Below, one piece after another: positions 22,917 to 31,597 of a stretch of DNA of 64,000 nucleotides. The position numbers and the translations under genes are program-made. Origin of the DNA: an uncultured Anaerolineaceae bacterium (GTDB lineage Bacteria > Chloroflexota > Anaerolineae > Anaerolineales > Anaerolineaceae); the NCBI GenBank assembly GCA_927443345.1, contig CAKMKJ010000051.1, positions 1-64,000 of the forward strand, read 5' to 3'. How positions within the stretch are numbered: the first letter of the stretch is position 1; the number at the start of each line of letters is the position of its first letter. The notes below the pieces were generated by a model. The model saw only the letters and a program-made list of their open reading frames with translations. It ran no database searches and was not told where the DNA came from.

Positions 22917-24820
22917 ACGGGTTCCACTTTCAGCTTACGCGGATTGCTTTCATAAATCTCAAAGCGGTAAATTATGGCACCAAACTGCACCTGGTCACCA
23001 TGTTCGAGGCGGGCACCATATTGTGAAACAGGCGCATAATTCAGCCAGGTGCCTGAACCTGAGCCTTCGTCAAAAAGTTTGAATTGGTCCTGATCAAGCC
23101 GGGAGATTCGGGCATGCAGCGGACTGATCATGGATGTGGCAAAAACCACTTTGGCTCTTTTGGCATCACTGCCAAAGGTTGTGTTGCCTTCGCCCAGGGG
23201 AATTTCCGCAGGGAAGTTTCCTTGCCCTTTGGGTGTTGAGTGCAGAACAAGCCTGGCCGGTGCTAATCCGATTCCGGGGATATGCGGCCATTGGTCTTTT
23301 TGCGCAAGGGCAATATTGGGATGCACGATTTCATTTTCGATAATCACAGGTTGAGTTAGCGGATCTTCCAGGCGGTGTGACTTCTTAATTTTGGTAGAGC
23401 GATTATTGCGCAATGCTCTCAGTGCAAGCAAGACCAGCAAAACCCCGGCAGCGGTGATCACCACAAAAAGGGCGATGGTTGGTGCGGTAAACACAGAAAT
23501 TGTTTTGTCGAACCAGGTTTGTGGTTTGGGTTGAACACTCACTTCCACACTAAGTTCAACCGTTTGAGAGATAAACCCGGCCTGGTCTTCAATGCTCGCG
23601 CTGATGACGTGGGAGCCGCTTTGATCAATCTTACTGATATTCCAGTCAAAGGTTTCATATGGGGCAGATGTGTTTTCATCTACCAGTATATTATTTACGA
23701 ACAATCGGCTATAAACCAGATCGCGTTTCAGCCCGTCGGGGAATTCCAGCATGATCTCAAGCGGAACGACGTCAGGGGTCAGCACCGAATCTTTAGGCTT
23801 GTCAGTTTCCGTCCAGGTGCGCAACAACTCAAATGGAGGAGAGACAAAAATGACGTTTGGCGCAGTGACATCAAGAGAGAATCCTGTTGGTTCAGATTCG
23901 ATTACTGTCTGTCCTTGAGTAACTCTAACCGCCACTGAAAATTTTCCACTGGTGTTAATGGCGGTCTTATAAACGGCCTTATAAACATAAGTCAGTGGAT
24001 CAAAATACCCTCCGAGGTCGGGTAAATCCTCCTGGCCGGTGAAGACCACGAACGCGCCGCCTGTGTCTTCCGCAGCCTGGATGAGTGAATCTGCCATCGG
24101 ATCTGTGGCATAAGCCTGCGGCCCAGCCAGCAGGATGAACATGCGCACATTGGCCAGTTTGGCTCGGCTGATGATATCCATCAAGCCGGCTGCCTCATCT
24201 TGTGTAGGCAGGGGTGTTACATAAAAGATGGCTGCCGTTTTAATGTTGCCAGTTTGTGTGGCGGCCGCCAGGTCTAAGGCTGCTGATAAACTGCTTAGCC
24301 CCTGTTTGGCATTTTTCATATCCGGTTGGTAAGCATTGAGAACATCCAGCCATTCTGCAGGGTCGTTTGATTTCGATGTAATAATTCCTGAGTTGGTAAC
24401 CAGGCTGAAATCATCCATGGATGTGATGGTCTTGCTTTTGGCCCAATCTAACAATGCATCTTTTATTTTGTCTATACGCGCCACCTGGGCATAACGGTTG
24501 GCTAATGTTGGGCCTTCATTGATCGCCACAATGACACGCACACCCGGTTCAAGCAGATCAAGTTTATCAGGAACAATTAATTGCCCATTTTCAATAATCT
24601 TGACGGAAGTGGCATCAAGGTTTTTATTGAAATTTCCTTCACCATCCATCACTCTGAAGCGAAGCGAGAGGTCTGGGTAGGTGGTTGTGTCTGGTGTCGA
24701 AATTTCGATAAGGTTGGCGTTTTGTGCAACAACAGGATTTACAATCGCAGCTATGGCCACAAAAAAAAGCAGAAGCCTGATGCAAAACCTATGAGTACGC
24801 AAATGTGATGAAGTTCTCAT
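22913..24820 (-). CDS. Membrane protein with extracellular VWA domain and cytoplasmic FHA domain
   Basis: A 635-residue protein. An N-terminal signal sequence (LLLFFVAIAAIVNPVVAQN) is followed by a VWA-like domain (about 80-270, with VAINEGPTLANR and IFYVTPLPTQDEAAG) and an Ig-like region (about 330-450). One TM helix then follows (TAPTIALFVVITAAGVLLVLLALRAL, about 450-475), and a C-terminal FHA domain with FGSDAKRAKVVF, SPLHARI and GSGTWLNY. The classic DxSxS metal site of VWA is not intact. Start: an ATG at 24883 overlaps the guaA stop. The ATG at 24820 is preferred because a TACAAT box ends 7 nt before it. It is translationally coupled to the PP2C gene. Confidence 0.8.
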   Translation of the reverse strand: MRTSSHLRTHRFCIRLLLFFVAIAAIVNPVVAQNANLIEISTPDTTTYPDLSLRFRVMDGEGNFNKNLDATSVKIIENGQLIVPDKLDLLEPGVRVIVAINEGPTLANRYAQVARIDKIKDALLDWAKSKTITSMDDFSLVTNSGIITSKSNDPAEWLDVLNAYQPDMKNAKQGLSSLSAALDLAAATQTGNIKTAAIFYVTPLPTQDEAAGLMDIISRAKLANVRMFILLAGPQAYATDPMADSLIQAAEDTGGAFVVFTGQEDLPDLGGYFDPLTYVYKAVYKTAINTSGKFSVAVRVTQGQTVIESEPTGFSLDVTAPNVIFVSPPFELLRTWTETDKPKDSVLTPDVVPLEIMLEFPDGLKRDLVYSRLFVNNILVDENTSAPYETFDWNISKIDQSGSHVISASIEDQAGFISQTVELSVEVSVQPKPQTWFDKTISVFTAPTIALFVVITAAGVLLVLLALRALRNNRSTKIKKSHRLEDPLTQPVIIENEIVHPNIALAQKDQWPHIPGIGLAPARLVLHSTPKGQGNFPAEIPLGEGNTTFGSDAKRAKVVFATSMISPLHARISRLDQDQFKLFDEGSGSGTWLNYAPVSQYGARLEHGDQVQFGAIIYRFEIYESNPRKLKVEPV

Positions 24821-24827
24821 ATTTGCT

Positions 24828-24833
24828 ATTGTA
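24828..24833 (-). promoter_or_regulatory. -10 box of the VWA/FHA gene (leaderless architecture)
   Basis: TACAAT (24833-24828 on the minus strand) ends 7 nt before the ATG at 24820. No clear -35. Confidence 0.45.
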
Positions 24834-24873
24834 TGCGAAAAAAGGCGTTTGTGGCTGTTAAATATTGTTTGAT

Positions 24874-26430
24874 TTATTCCCATTCAATAGTCGCGGGGGG
24901 TTTACTGGTGATATCGTAGACCACCCGGTTGACCCCCTTCACTTCGTTGACGATGCGATTGGCGACTCTCGAAAGCACTTGCGGTGGAATTGGTGCCCAA
25001 TCAGCCGTCATAAAATCTTCGGTGGTGACAGCCCGCAAAGCAATTACCTCTTGATACGTGCGTTGGTCGCCCATCACACCTACGGTTTTAACCGGTAGAA
25101 GCACGGCAAAGGCTTGCGAAATCAAGGTCGCGTCACCGGTAGTCTTCTTATTAATTAAACCCTCGGCAATCAACTCAGAGATGAAGATGTCATCTGCGTT
25201 TTGCAGTGTGTCGATACGTTTGGGGGATACTTCGCCCAGGCATCTTACAGCCAACCCGGGGCCAGGGAAGGGCTGCCGCCAAACAAGTTCGCCGGGCAAT
25301 CCAAGCCCCTCACCGATATAGCGCACTTCGTCTTTAAATAAGTAACGCAGCGGTTCAACAAGCTTGAAGCGCATTTTTTCGGGTAGGCCGCCAACATTGT
25401 GGTGGGTTTTAATTCGAGCTGCTTTGTTGCGGTCTGGTGCGGAAGATTCAACCACATCTGGATAAATGGTGCCCTGAACCAAAAATTCGGGATTGCCCAT
25501 GCGTTGGGCTTCTTCTTCGAAAAAGTGGATGAACATGCCGCCAATGATCTTGCGCTTTTGTTCTGGTTCGGTGACACCTTGAAGCGCAGTGAAATAATCA
25601 TCACTGCCATGCACGGTGATCAGTTTTAAGCCAATGTGTTTGGCAAAAGCAGTCTCAACTTGTTGGACTTCGTTTTTTCGCAGCATGCCGGTGTCAACGA
25701 AAACTGCTGATAGTTGATCGCCAATGGCGCGGTGCACCAGCGCGGTGGCTACACTTGAATCCACGCCGCCGCTGACTGCAGAAATCACATGCCGATTACC
25801 AACCTGCTTGCGGATGGCTTCAATAGACTGTTCGATGATATTTTCAGCGGTCCACTCTGCTTTCAAAGCGCAGATTTTGAAGATGAAATTCTCAAGTAAC
25901 TGTCTGCCAAGTTTGGTGTGCCTGACTTCGGGGTGGAACTGAACAGCGTAGTAGCGACGGGCAGCATCTGCCATGGCGCAAATGGGACTGTTGCCCGAGG
26001 TCGCCAGTGAAGCAAACCCTTGTGGCAATCTCTCAGTTCGGTCGCCGTGAGACATCCAAACGGTCATGGATGAAGCCGGGAAGAGAGTGTTATCTCCAAG
26101 AGCTTCTACTTCGGCTAAACCATATTCGCGGGCATCAGATGAGGTCACCTGACCGCCAAGATGCTGTGCGAGAATATGCATGCCGTAACAAATACCCAGA
26201 ATCGGAGAGCCCGACTGAATCACAAAGTCTTGAAGGGTGGGTGCATTTTCTTCGTAAACAGATGCTGGTCCGCCTGAAAGGATGAAGGCTTTTGGATTTA
26301 GTTGCAATATCTTGTCTTTGGGAGCATCCCAGGGGAAGATTTCGCAGTAGACTTGCATTTCGCGAATCCGTCTGGCGATCAATTGAGTATATTGAGAACC
26401 AAAATCCAGAATTGCTACGGCATCAGGCAT
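24874..26430 (-). CDS. guaA: GMP synthase (glutamine-hydrolysing)
   Basis: A 518-residue two-domain enzyme converting XMP to GMP with ATP and glutamine. The class I amidotransferase domain (1-190) has the nucleophile Cys in [15 protein letters not shown] and the His/Glu pair in FHPEVRHT. The ATP-pyrophosphatase domain has the PP-loop SGGVDSSVA, and the C-terminal dimerisation domain ends with the conserved KPPATIEWE. Length is typical. It follows xpt by 17 bp with GAGG before its ATG, forming a guanine salvage/synthesis operon. Confidence 0.97.
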   Translation of the reverse strand: MPDAVAILDFGSQYTQLIARRIREMQVYCEIFPWDAPKDKILQLNPKAFILSGGPASVYEENAPTLQDFVIQSGSPILGICYGMHILAQHLGGQVTSSDAREYGLAEVEALGDNTLFPASSMTVWMSHGDRTERLPQGFASLATSGNSPICAMADAARRYYAVQFHPEVRHTKLGRQLLENFIFKICALKAEWTAENIIEQSIEAIRKQVGNRHVISAVSGGVDSSVATALVHRAIGDQLSAVFVDTGMLRKNEVQQVETAFAKHIGLKLITVHGSDDYFTALQGVTEPEQKRKIIGGMFIHFFEEEAQRMGNPEFLVQGTIYPDVVESSAPDRNKAARIKTHHNVGGLPEKMRFKLVEPLRYLFKDEVRYIGEGLGLPGELVWRQPFPGPGLAVRCLGEVSPKRIDTLQNADDIFISELIAEGLINKKTTGDATLISQAFAVLLPVKTVGVMGDQRTYQEVIALRAVTTEDFMTADWAPIPPQVLSRVANRIVNEVKGVNRVVYDITSKPPATIEWE

Positions 26431-26447
26431 CAGACATTCCTCACTAA

Positions 26448-27020
26448 CTAGTCACTAAATTCGATTTTTCCGTCTTCCAGGCTGCTGATATGAACCAGCG
26501 CGTGGACGGGGACGTTGAGATAGGCCAGCGATTCACGGCCACCTTCAAACGTTTTTTCAATGAGCGTACCAACACCAACCACTTCTGCGCCGGCAGCCTG
26601 GGCTAAACGCACCAAGGCCTGGATGGTTGCTCCTGAGGCGAGAAAATCATCAATAATCAGTACTTTTTCGTTGGGTTGTAAATATTCGGGTGAGACGATC
26701 AATTCAACCATATTGCCCTTGGTGTGAGAAGGCGCAACGGTGAGGTAGACAGTATGAGGCATGGTAATCGGCCTGGTTTTACGAGCATAGACCACCGGCA
26801 GTTTCATGTGTTTGGCAGTCATCAGCGCAGGAGCAATGCCAGAGATTTCGGCAGTTAAGATTCGTGTGGCGCCTGAATGTGCAAAGATGGCAGCCAGTTC
26901 TGCACCACAATGATCCATCAACTCCGGATCCACTTGATGGTTGATCAGCCCGTCCACTTTGAGAATTCCGCCCCCGAGATTTTTACCTTCGGCTAAAATA
27001 CGGCTCTGTAATTCTTGCAT
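26448..27020 (-). CDS. xpt: Xanthine phosphoribosyltransferase
   Basis: A 190-residue type I PRTase that joins xanthine and PRPP to give XMP, which the adjacent guaA converts to GMP. It begins [23 protein letters not shown] (typical of Xpt) and carries the PRPP-binding loop [17 protein letters not shown]. The start at 27020 is chosen because GGAGG lies 5 nt upstream; the longer frame to 27059 would include the ribosome binding site. Leader features are described separately. Xpt can sometimes be confused with adenine PRTase; the N-terminus and the guaA partner favour Xpt. Confidence 0.93.
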   Translation of the reverse strand: MQELQSRILAEGKNLGGGILKVDGLINHQVDPELMDHCGAELAAIFAHSGATRILTAEISGIAPALMTAKHMKLPVVYARKTRPITMPHTVYLTVAPSHTKGNMVELIVSPEYLQPNEKVLIIDDFLASGATIQALVRLAQAAGAEVVGVGTLIEKTFEGGRESLAYLNVPVHALVHISSLEDGKIEFSD

Positions 27021-27065
27021 GTGATCCTCCATCATTAGTTGTACAGACATTTTACCCAATACCAG

Positions 27066-27135
27066 AAAAAAGGGAGGCTTTTTTAATAAACATATGAAGA
27101 GTCTAATTAATAAAATTTGTGCAGTTTATTGACAA
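27066..27135 (-). promoter_or_regulatory. xpt-guaA promoter and A/T-stem leader hairpin
   Basis: On the minus strand TTGTCA (27135-27130) and TATTAA (27112-27107) are 17 bp apart. The leader contains AAAAAAG/CTTTTTT arms (27084-27078, 27072-27066) around a 5-nt loop, terminator-like but with a weak stem. No purine riboswitch core is recognisable. Confidence 0.5.
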
Positions 27136-27169
27136 TCTCTTCGTTAAAGATTGACAAAACATCGTGTGA

Positions 27170-27175
27170 TAGAAT
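27170..27175 (+). promoter_or_regulatory. -10 box of maf (leaderless architecture)
   Basis: TAGAAT, preceded by TGA (extended -10 form), ends 7 nt before the maf ATG at 27183. TTGACA at 27151 is too close (13 bp) to be an optimal -35. Confidence 0.5.
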
Positions 27176-27182
27176 TAAAGCC

Positions 27183-27851
27183 ATGACTGTACCTCATATC
27201 GTTCTAGCATCCAACTCACCACGCCGTAGCGAAATCCTCGGCTGGACGAAGTTACTATTTTCTGTGCACCCTGCGGATATCGACGAAACGCCGCTTGAGA
27301 ATGAACCAACCGATGAATATGTTTTACGGCTTGCCAATCATAAAGCACAAGCTTCAGCCGGTTTCGCCCCGTTTAATGGTATTGTTTTGGCTGCGGATAC
27401 AACAGTTGCTGATGGCAATACCTTAATGGGTAAGCCTGTTGACAGTGAAGATGCCAGACGTATGCTGATTCGCTTACGTGGGAAAATCCATCAAGTACAT
27501 TCAGCAGTGGTGGTTTCTGTCCCTTCAAAAGGGATAAAAAAAGAAGTGATTTGTTCTACTGATGTGCATATGCGCCGATATACTGATGACGAAATAAGTG
27601 CATATCTGTCCACTGGAGATCCGATCGATAAAGCAGGGGCTTACGCTATTCAGCACCCTGGTTTTCGTCCGGTGATAAAATTTGCAGGCTGCTTTGCCAG
27701 CGTGATGGGGCTTCCACTTTGCCATTTTGAATACATGTTAAGGCAAATGGGATTTGGCGAGCGCAGAGAGATTCCACATGTCTGTCAGGAAAAACTCTCC
27801 TATTCTTGTCCGATCTATCAACATGTGCTTAAGGGTGAAATAGTAGGGTAA
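27183..27851 (+). CDS. maf: Maf-family nucleoside triphosphate pyrophosphatase
   Basis: A 222-residue house-cleaning hydrolase that removes non-canonical or excess NTPs. It starts with the family signature VLASNSPRRSEIL, and has VLAADTTV with the catalytic Asp, GKPVDSEDARRML, and GDPIDKAGAYAIQ near the end. The DTTV and QHPGF segments place it in the dTTP/UTP-type group, a family inference. A basic/Cys-containing tail of about 25 residues follows the usual end. The start at 27183 is fixed by the ASNSPRR motif and the -10 box 7 nt upstream. A lipoprotein PBP gene starts 24 bp downstream. Confidence 0.92.
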   Translation: MTVPHIVLASNSPRRSEILGWTKLLFSVHPADIDETPLENEPTDEYVLRLANHKAQASAGFAPFNGIVLAADTTVADGNTLMGKPVDSEDARRMLIRLRGKIHQVHSAVVVSVPSKGIKKEVICSTDVHMRRYTDDEISAYLSTGDPIDKAGAYAIQHPGFRPVIKFAGCFASVMGLPLCHFEYMLRQMGFGERREIPHVCQEKLSYSCPIYQHVLKGEIVG

Positions 27852-27875
27852 CCCGGGTCAAAGCCGGGAGGAAAA

Positions 27876-30053
27876 ATGAAAAAATTCATAGCCGTTTTGT
27901 TTGTTATTTTTATTATCTCAGCGTGTTCTAAAAATCCGCCAATCACCACCCCACCAATCTCAGAGCTGCCCACACCAGGAGTTACCACGGTTGCTGTTCC
28001 TGATGTGGCAGTTACAGTAAACCAGTTTTTGAACCTTTGGAATAATGGTGATTATGTTGGGATGTATGGCATGCTGGCACAGACCAGCAAAGATGCCACC
28101 AGCCAGGAAGATTTCATAAAACTTTACACAGAGACAGCCGCTGCGCTTAGTTTGAAACAATTAGATACTGGAATTATTTCGACTTTAGTAAAACCTGCAT
28201 CTGCAACAGTTGGATATCAGGTCAATTTCAATTCCAATTTATATGGCGATCTCAGCCGCGCCATGGAAATGATTCTGGTGATTGAAAATAACGATTGGAA
28301 AATTCAATGGCATGAAGGGATGATCCTTCCTGAGTTGACCGGCGGAAACCGCCTTGCCAGTAACATTCAGGCACCTTCACGCGGAGATATCAATGATCGC
28401 AATGGAAACACGCTGGTAAACGAAACCCAGGCTGTCGCTTTGGGGATCATCCCCAATCAGGTGTCATGGGAGTATGAGCCGGCTTTGTTGGATTCGCTTT
28501 CAGGCGCTTTAAATATCCCCAAAAATATCATCCGTGAATTGTATGACGGTGCCGGAGATAACTATGTTGCGCTTGGTGAGATCACTCAAGCAGCATATGA
28601 TGCGCGTGCAACGACCTTTGATGCTTATGGCGGTTTGGTGAAAAATCCATATACCGCACGATATTACAACAATGGCGGGGTTGCCTCGCAGGTGCTTGGC
28701 TATATGAGTTTAATCCCTGCCGAAGAAATTGATCAATACACTCGACTGGGTTATGCGCGCGATGCGCAGATTGGTCGTTCTGGCATTGAATTGTGGGGTG
28801 AGAGTTATTTAGCCGGTAAACCTGCCGCCGATCTCTATGTAGTCAAACCTGACGGCACCTATGATACCCGCCTGGCCAGTATTGATCCGATAGCCCCCGA
28901 CACGATTTTTCTCACCATTGATAAAGATTTTCAGATATTGGTTCAAAAGGCACTTTATGGTTTTACCGGAGCAATCATCGTGATGGAAGTGGATACTGGC
29001 CGAATTCTCGCGATGGCTTCATCACCCTATTTTGACCCTAATGTCATGTTGCAGCAAAACTACAATTTTCAATATGCATATAACGATATTTGGAATGCTG
29101 AAGACAGACCTTTAATCAATCGTGCTTTACAAGGGCAGTATCCGCTTGGTTCGGTTTTTAAACTGGTCACAGCAGCAGCAGCTCTTGAATCTGGTCTCTA
29201 TACCCCTGAAAGCAGATATGAATGCACAAGCCAATATACCGAGCTGGCTGGGTATATTGGAGACGATTGGACCTTTACGCGGGGACTTCCTCCTTCAGGA
29301 AACCTTAACTTGCTTGAAGGCTTAATGCGATCATGCAACCCCTGGTTTTATCATTTAGGATATGCCCTATATCAAGATAAAGGTCCTACCTATCTGGCTG
29401 ATATGGCTCGTGGTTTTGGTTTGGGTGAATTAACTGGTATCGGCATTTTGGCAGAAAACCCTGGCAGTATTAATAATCCAACCAGCGATGGCGCTGCAGT
29501 ACAAATGGGCATTGGTCAGGGTGACATGCTGGTGACTCCCATTCAAGTGGTTGATTTTATAGCAGCCATTGCCAATGGTGGAACACTTTACACGCCACAA
29601 ATTATTGAAAAGATCACATCAGTGAATGGCGACTCTGTTCAATCTTTTACACCACAAATTAGGGGCACTTTACCGGTCAGTCAATCAACCATTGCAGCTC
29701 TGCAAGAAGGCATGCGTCTGGTGGTTGAAGACGAACGGGGTACTGCCCATTCCAGTTTTATTGGCATGGAAACCCCTATCTATGGAAAAACCGGCACGGC
29801 AACCACATCCATTATTGATCCGCACTCCTGGTTTGCAGGGTACACAGATGCGAACAATCCAGATAAACCGGATATTGCAATTGTTGTCATTGCAGAGAAC
29901 GCCGGAGATGGTTCAAGATATGCTTCACGAATATTTAAGCGCGTGATTCAAGATTATTTCATTGGGTCTCCTGTTACACTGTATCCGTGGGAGTATGATT
30001 TTTACTTGACAGTAACCCCGACACTAGAGGGTGAGACCACTCAAGAGCCATGA
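27876..30053 (+). CDS. Lipoprotein class B penicillin-binding protein with MecA-like NTF2 domain
   Basis: A 725-residue peptidoglycan transpeptidase. The N-terminus is a lipoprotein signal (ISAC, Cys17) instead of the usual TM anchor. Residues about 45-145 look like the NTF2-like MecA N-terminal domain (VNQFLNLWNNGDYVGMYGML), then a PBP dimerisation domain (GDINDRNGNTLVNETQ). The transpeptidase domain has SVFK (near residue 425), SCN (near 485) and KTG (KTGTATTS, near 638). It crosslinks cell-wall peptides outside the membrane. The MecA/PBP3-like subgroup often shows lowered beta-lactam affinity; that cannot be deduced here. GGAGG precedes the ATG; the stop overlaps rsgA (ATGA). Confidence 0.9.
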   Translation: MKKFIAVLFVIFIISACSKNPPITTPPISELPTPGVTTVAVPDVAVTVNQFLNLWNNGDYVGMYGMLAQTSKDATSQEDFIKLYTETAAALSLKQLDTGIISTLVKPASATVGYQVNFNSNLYGDLSRAMEMILVIENNDWKIQWHEGMILPELTGGNRLASNIQAPSRGDINDRNGNTLVNETQAVALGIIPNQVSWEYEPALLDSLSGALNIPKNIIRELYDGAGDNYVALGEITQAAYDARATTFDAYGGLVKNPYTARYYNNGGVASQVLGYMSLIPAEEIDQYTRLGYARDAQIGRSGIELWGESYLAGKPAADLYVVKPDGTYDTRLASIDPIAPDTIFLTIDKDFQILVQKALYGFTGAIIVMEVDTGRILAMASSPYFDPNVMLQQNYNFQYAYNDIWNAEDRPLINRALQGQYPLGSVFKLVTAAAALESGLYTPESRYECTSQYTELAGYIGDDWTFTRGLPPSGNLNLLEGLMRSCNPWFYHLGYALYQDKGPTYLADMARGFGLGELTGIGILAENPGSINNPTSDGAAVQMGIGQGDMLVTPIQVVDFIAAIANGGTLYTPQIIEKITSVNGDSVQSFTPQIRGTLPVSQSTIAALQEGMRLVVEDERGTAHSSFIGMETPIYGKTGTATTSIIDPHSWFAGYTDANNPDKPDIAIVVIAENAGDGSRYASRIFKRVIQDYFIGSPVTLYPWEYDFYLTVTPTLEGETTQEP

Positions 30054-30961
30054 TCCCCGAGACAGTTCCAGGATGGGTTTCTCGATTTCAGTCCGGTTTT
30101 TACACTATTCAAACCGAGCAGGGCAAGGTTGTGTGTGTTTTACGTGGCAGACTTAAGCGAAGAACGGTTCAAGGGGATGTAATCAGCATTGGCGACCGTG
30201 TGCAAATCAGTTTGTTGTCTGATGGAACCGGAGCTGTAGAGGTCATTGAGCCCCGCCACAGCGAATTGGTGCGGCTTGACCCAACGCCCAGAGGCGATTT
30301 TCGCCAGATATTACTTTCTAACCCGGATCAGCTTATTGCTGTTTTTGCCTGTACCCAGCCGGAACCTCATCTGCGTATGCTCGACCGCTTTCTAGTGATT
30401 GCCGAAAAACAGGGACTAAAGGCGATGATCGTCGCCAATAAAGTGGACCTTATTGGCATGCGCAATGCAAAAAAAATATTCGGGGTATATCCACCGCTCG
30501 GATACCCGGTAATCTACACTTCCGCTAAAGAAAATTTGGGGCTCAAAGAATTTCAAAAGATATTAGTCGGTAGAATTTCTGCACTTGCCGGTCCATCTGG
30601 CGTGGGAAAATCGAGTCTTTTGAACGCCATTCAACCGGGATTGGGCTTGGCCGTAAGGGAAATAAGCGCATGGAATGACCGCGGCAAACATACTACTGTT
30701 GTTCGTGAAATGTTTCCTGTTGATGGGGGTGGTTTTGTGGCCGACCTGCCTGGTTTGCGCAAACTTTCTTTATGGGATACTCAACCTGAAGAACTTGATG
30801 GGTACTTTCCAGAACTTAGGGGTTTGGTTTCAAAGTGTCAATTTAACGATTGCACACATATTGAAGAACCGGGTTGTGCCGTTATGAAAGCAGTTGAAGA
30901 TGGAACAGTGAGCGCTGAACGATATGAATCATATGTGCGCCTGAGGATGGGAGATAATTGA
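30050..30961 (+). CDS. rsgA: Ribosome small-subunit GTPase RsgA
   Basis: A 303-residue circularly permuted GTPase that assists late 30S maturation. Order: N-terminal OB fold (1-70), then NKVD (G4), then the P-loop GPSGVGKSSL (G1), switch region GKHTT (G2), and DLPGLR (G3; usually DTPG). A C-terminal zinc module, CQFNDCTHIEEPGC, follows. The start lies in the PBP stop (ATGA). The Leu in the G3 motif is unusual but conservative for position. The last 630 bp before the next gene hold no clear terminator. Confidence 0.95.
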   Translation: MIPETVPGWVSRFQSGFYTIQTEQGKVVCVLRGRLKRRTVQGDVISIGDRVQISLLSDGTGAVEVIEPRHSELVRLDPTPRGDFRQILLSNPDQLIAVFACTQPEPHLRMLDRFLVIAEKQGLKAMIVANKVDLIGMRNAKKIFGVYPPLGYPVIYTSAKENLGLKEFQKILVGRISALAGPSGVGKSSLLNAIQPGLGLAVREISAWNDRGKHTTVVREMFPVDGGGFVADLPGLRKLSLWDTQPEELDGYFPELRGLVSKCQFNDCTHIEEPGCAVMKAVEDGTVSAERYESYVRLRMGDN

Positions 30962-31597
30962 GTTAAAATATTGAAATGTTACAAAATCGATTTCATGATG
31001 TAAAATATAAAAAAGTATACTAAAGTTAAGGTCACACCTCAATCTTCACCTCTGTTCAGAAAAGCTTTTTTATCCTACATAGTTTTGTGAGAGTATACAG
31101 TGAAGGATTTTTAACAGTGTGAGTATTGGCGTAAGTTTTGTAAGTAAAGAATTTATCGGATAAAAGTAAATTATGATATTGAAATAACGAGAGTTGAATC
31201 ATTAAAATGTTAAAAAACGGTACTTCGAAACACCCCGGAGCGAGATTGACGAGAAAGGATGACTAATCACTTAATTAATGGAATGGCGTTTTTGTCAGTG
31301 ATTAGTGATTTCGACAATTCTTATAAAAAACTCGAAAATAAAATTTGGGTATAAAAATCGATGCAAAACATCGTACAATTAGTAACAGTCGATGTATCAG
31401 GATTTCTTCAAAAAGAGAAATAATCCTGATTGCGAACGTTAACAACATGTTGCAAAATTAGGTTGTTTCACGGTAAGATAAATGTCTGTGAAGCAAAATT
31501 TTTATAGAGGAGGTGGTCGCAACAAGCGTAACCATGAAGGAAACTGAAAAGCTGATCCAAAACGATTGTGTAAACCAAACCTTGAGGAGGAAGAAGT
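30962..31597 (+). promoter_or_regulatory. Long leader/promoter region of the peptide ABC operon
   Basis: A 636-bp AT-rich stretch without a convincing gene. CTAATCACT (31263-31271) and AGTGATTAG (31297-31305) form 9-bp inverted arms. ATCAGGATT (31396-31404) and AATCCTGAT (31422-31430) form a 9-bp stem that extends inward with ATTTCT/AGAAAT. TTGC...GCAA (31430-31455) is a LacI-like but weak palindrome. A TACAAT box (31374-31379) follows a short hairpin. The precise promoter is undetermined. A 23-codon ORF (31534-31605) overlaps the next start. Confidence 0.4.

Noticed and set aside
27021-27182. Purine riboswitch upstream of xpt-guaA
   Set aside because: The conserved three-way-junction core is not recognisable; only a weak A/T-stem hairpin is present.
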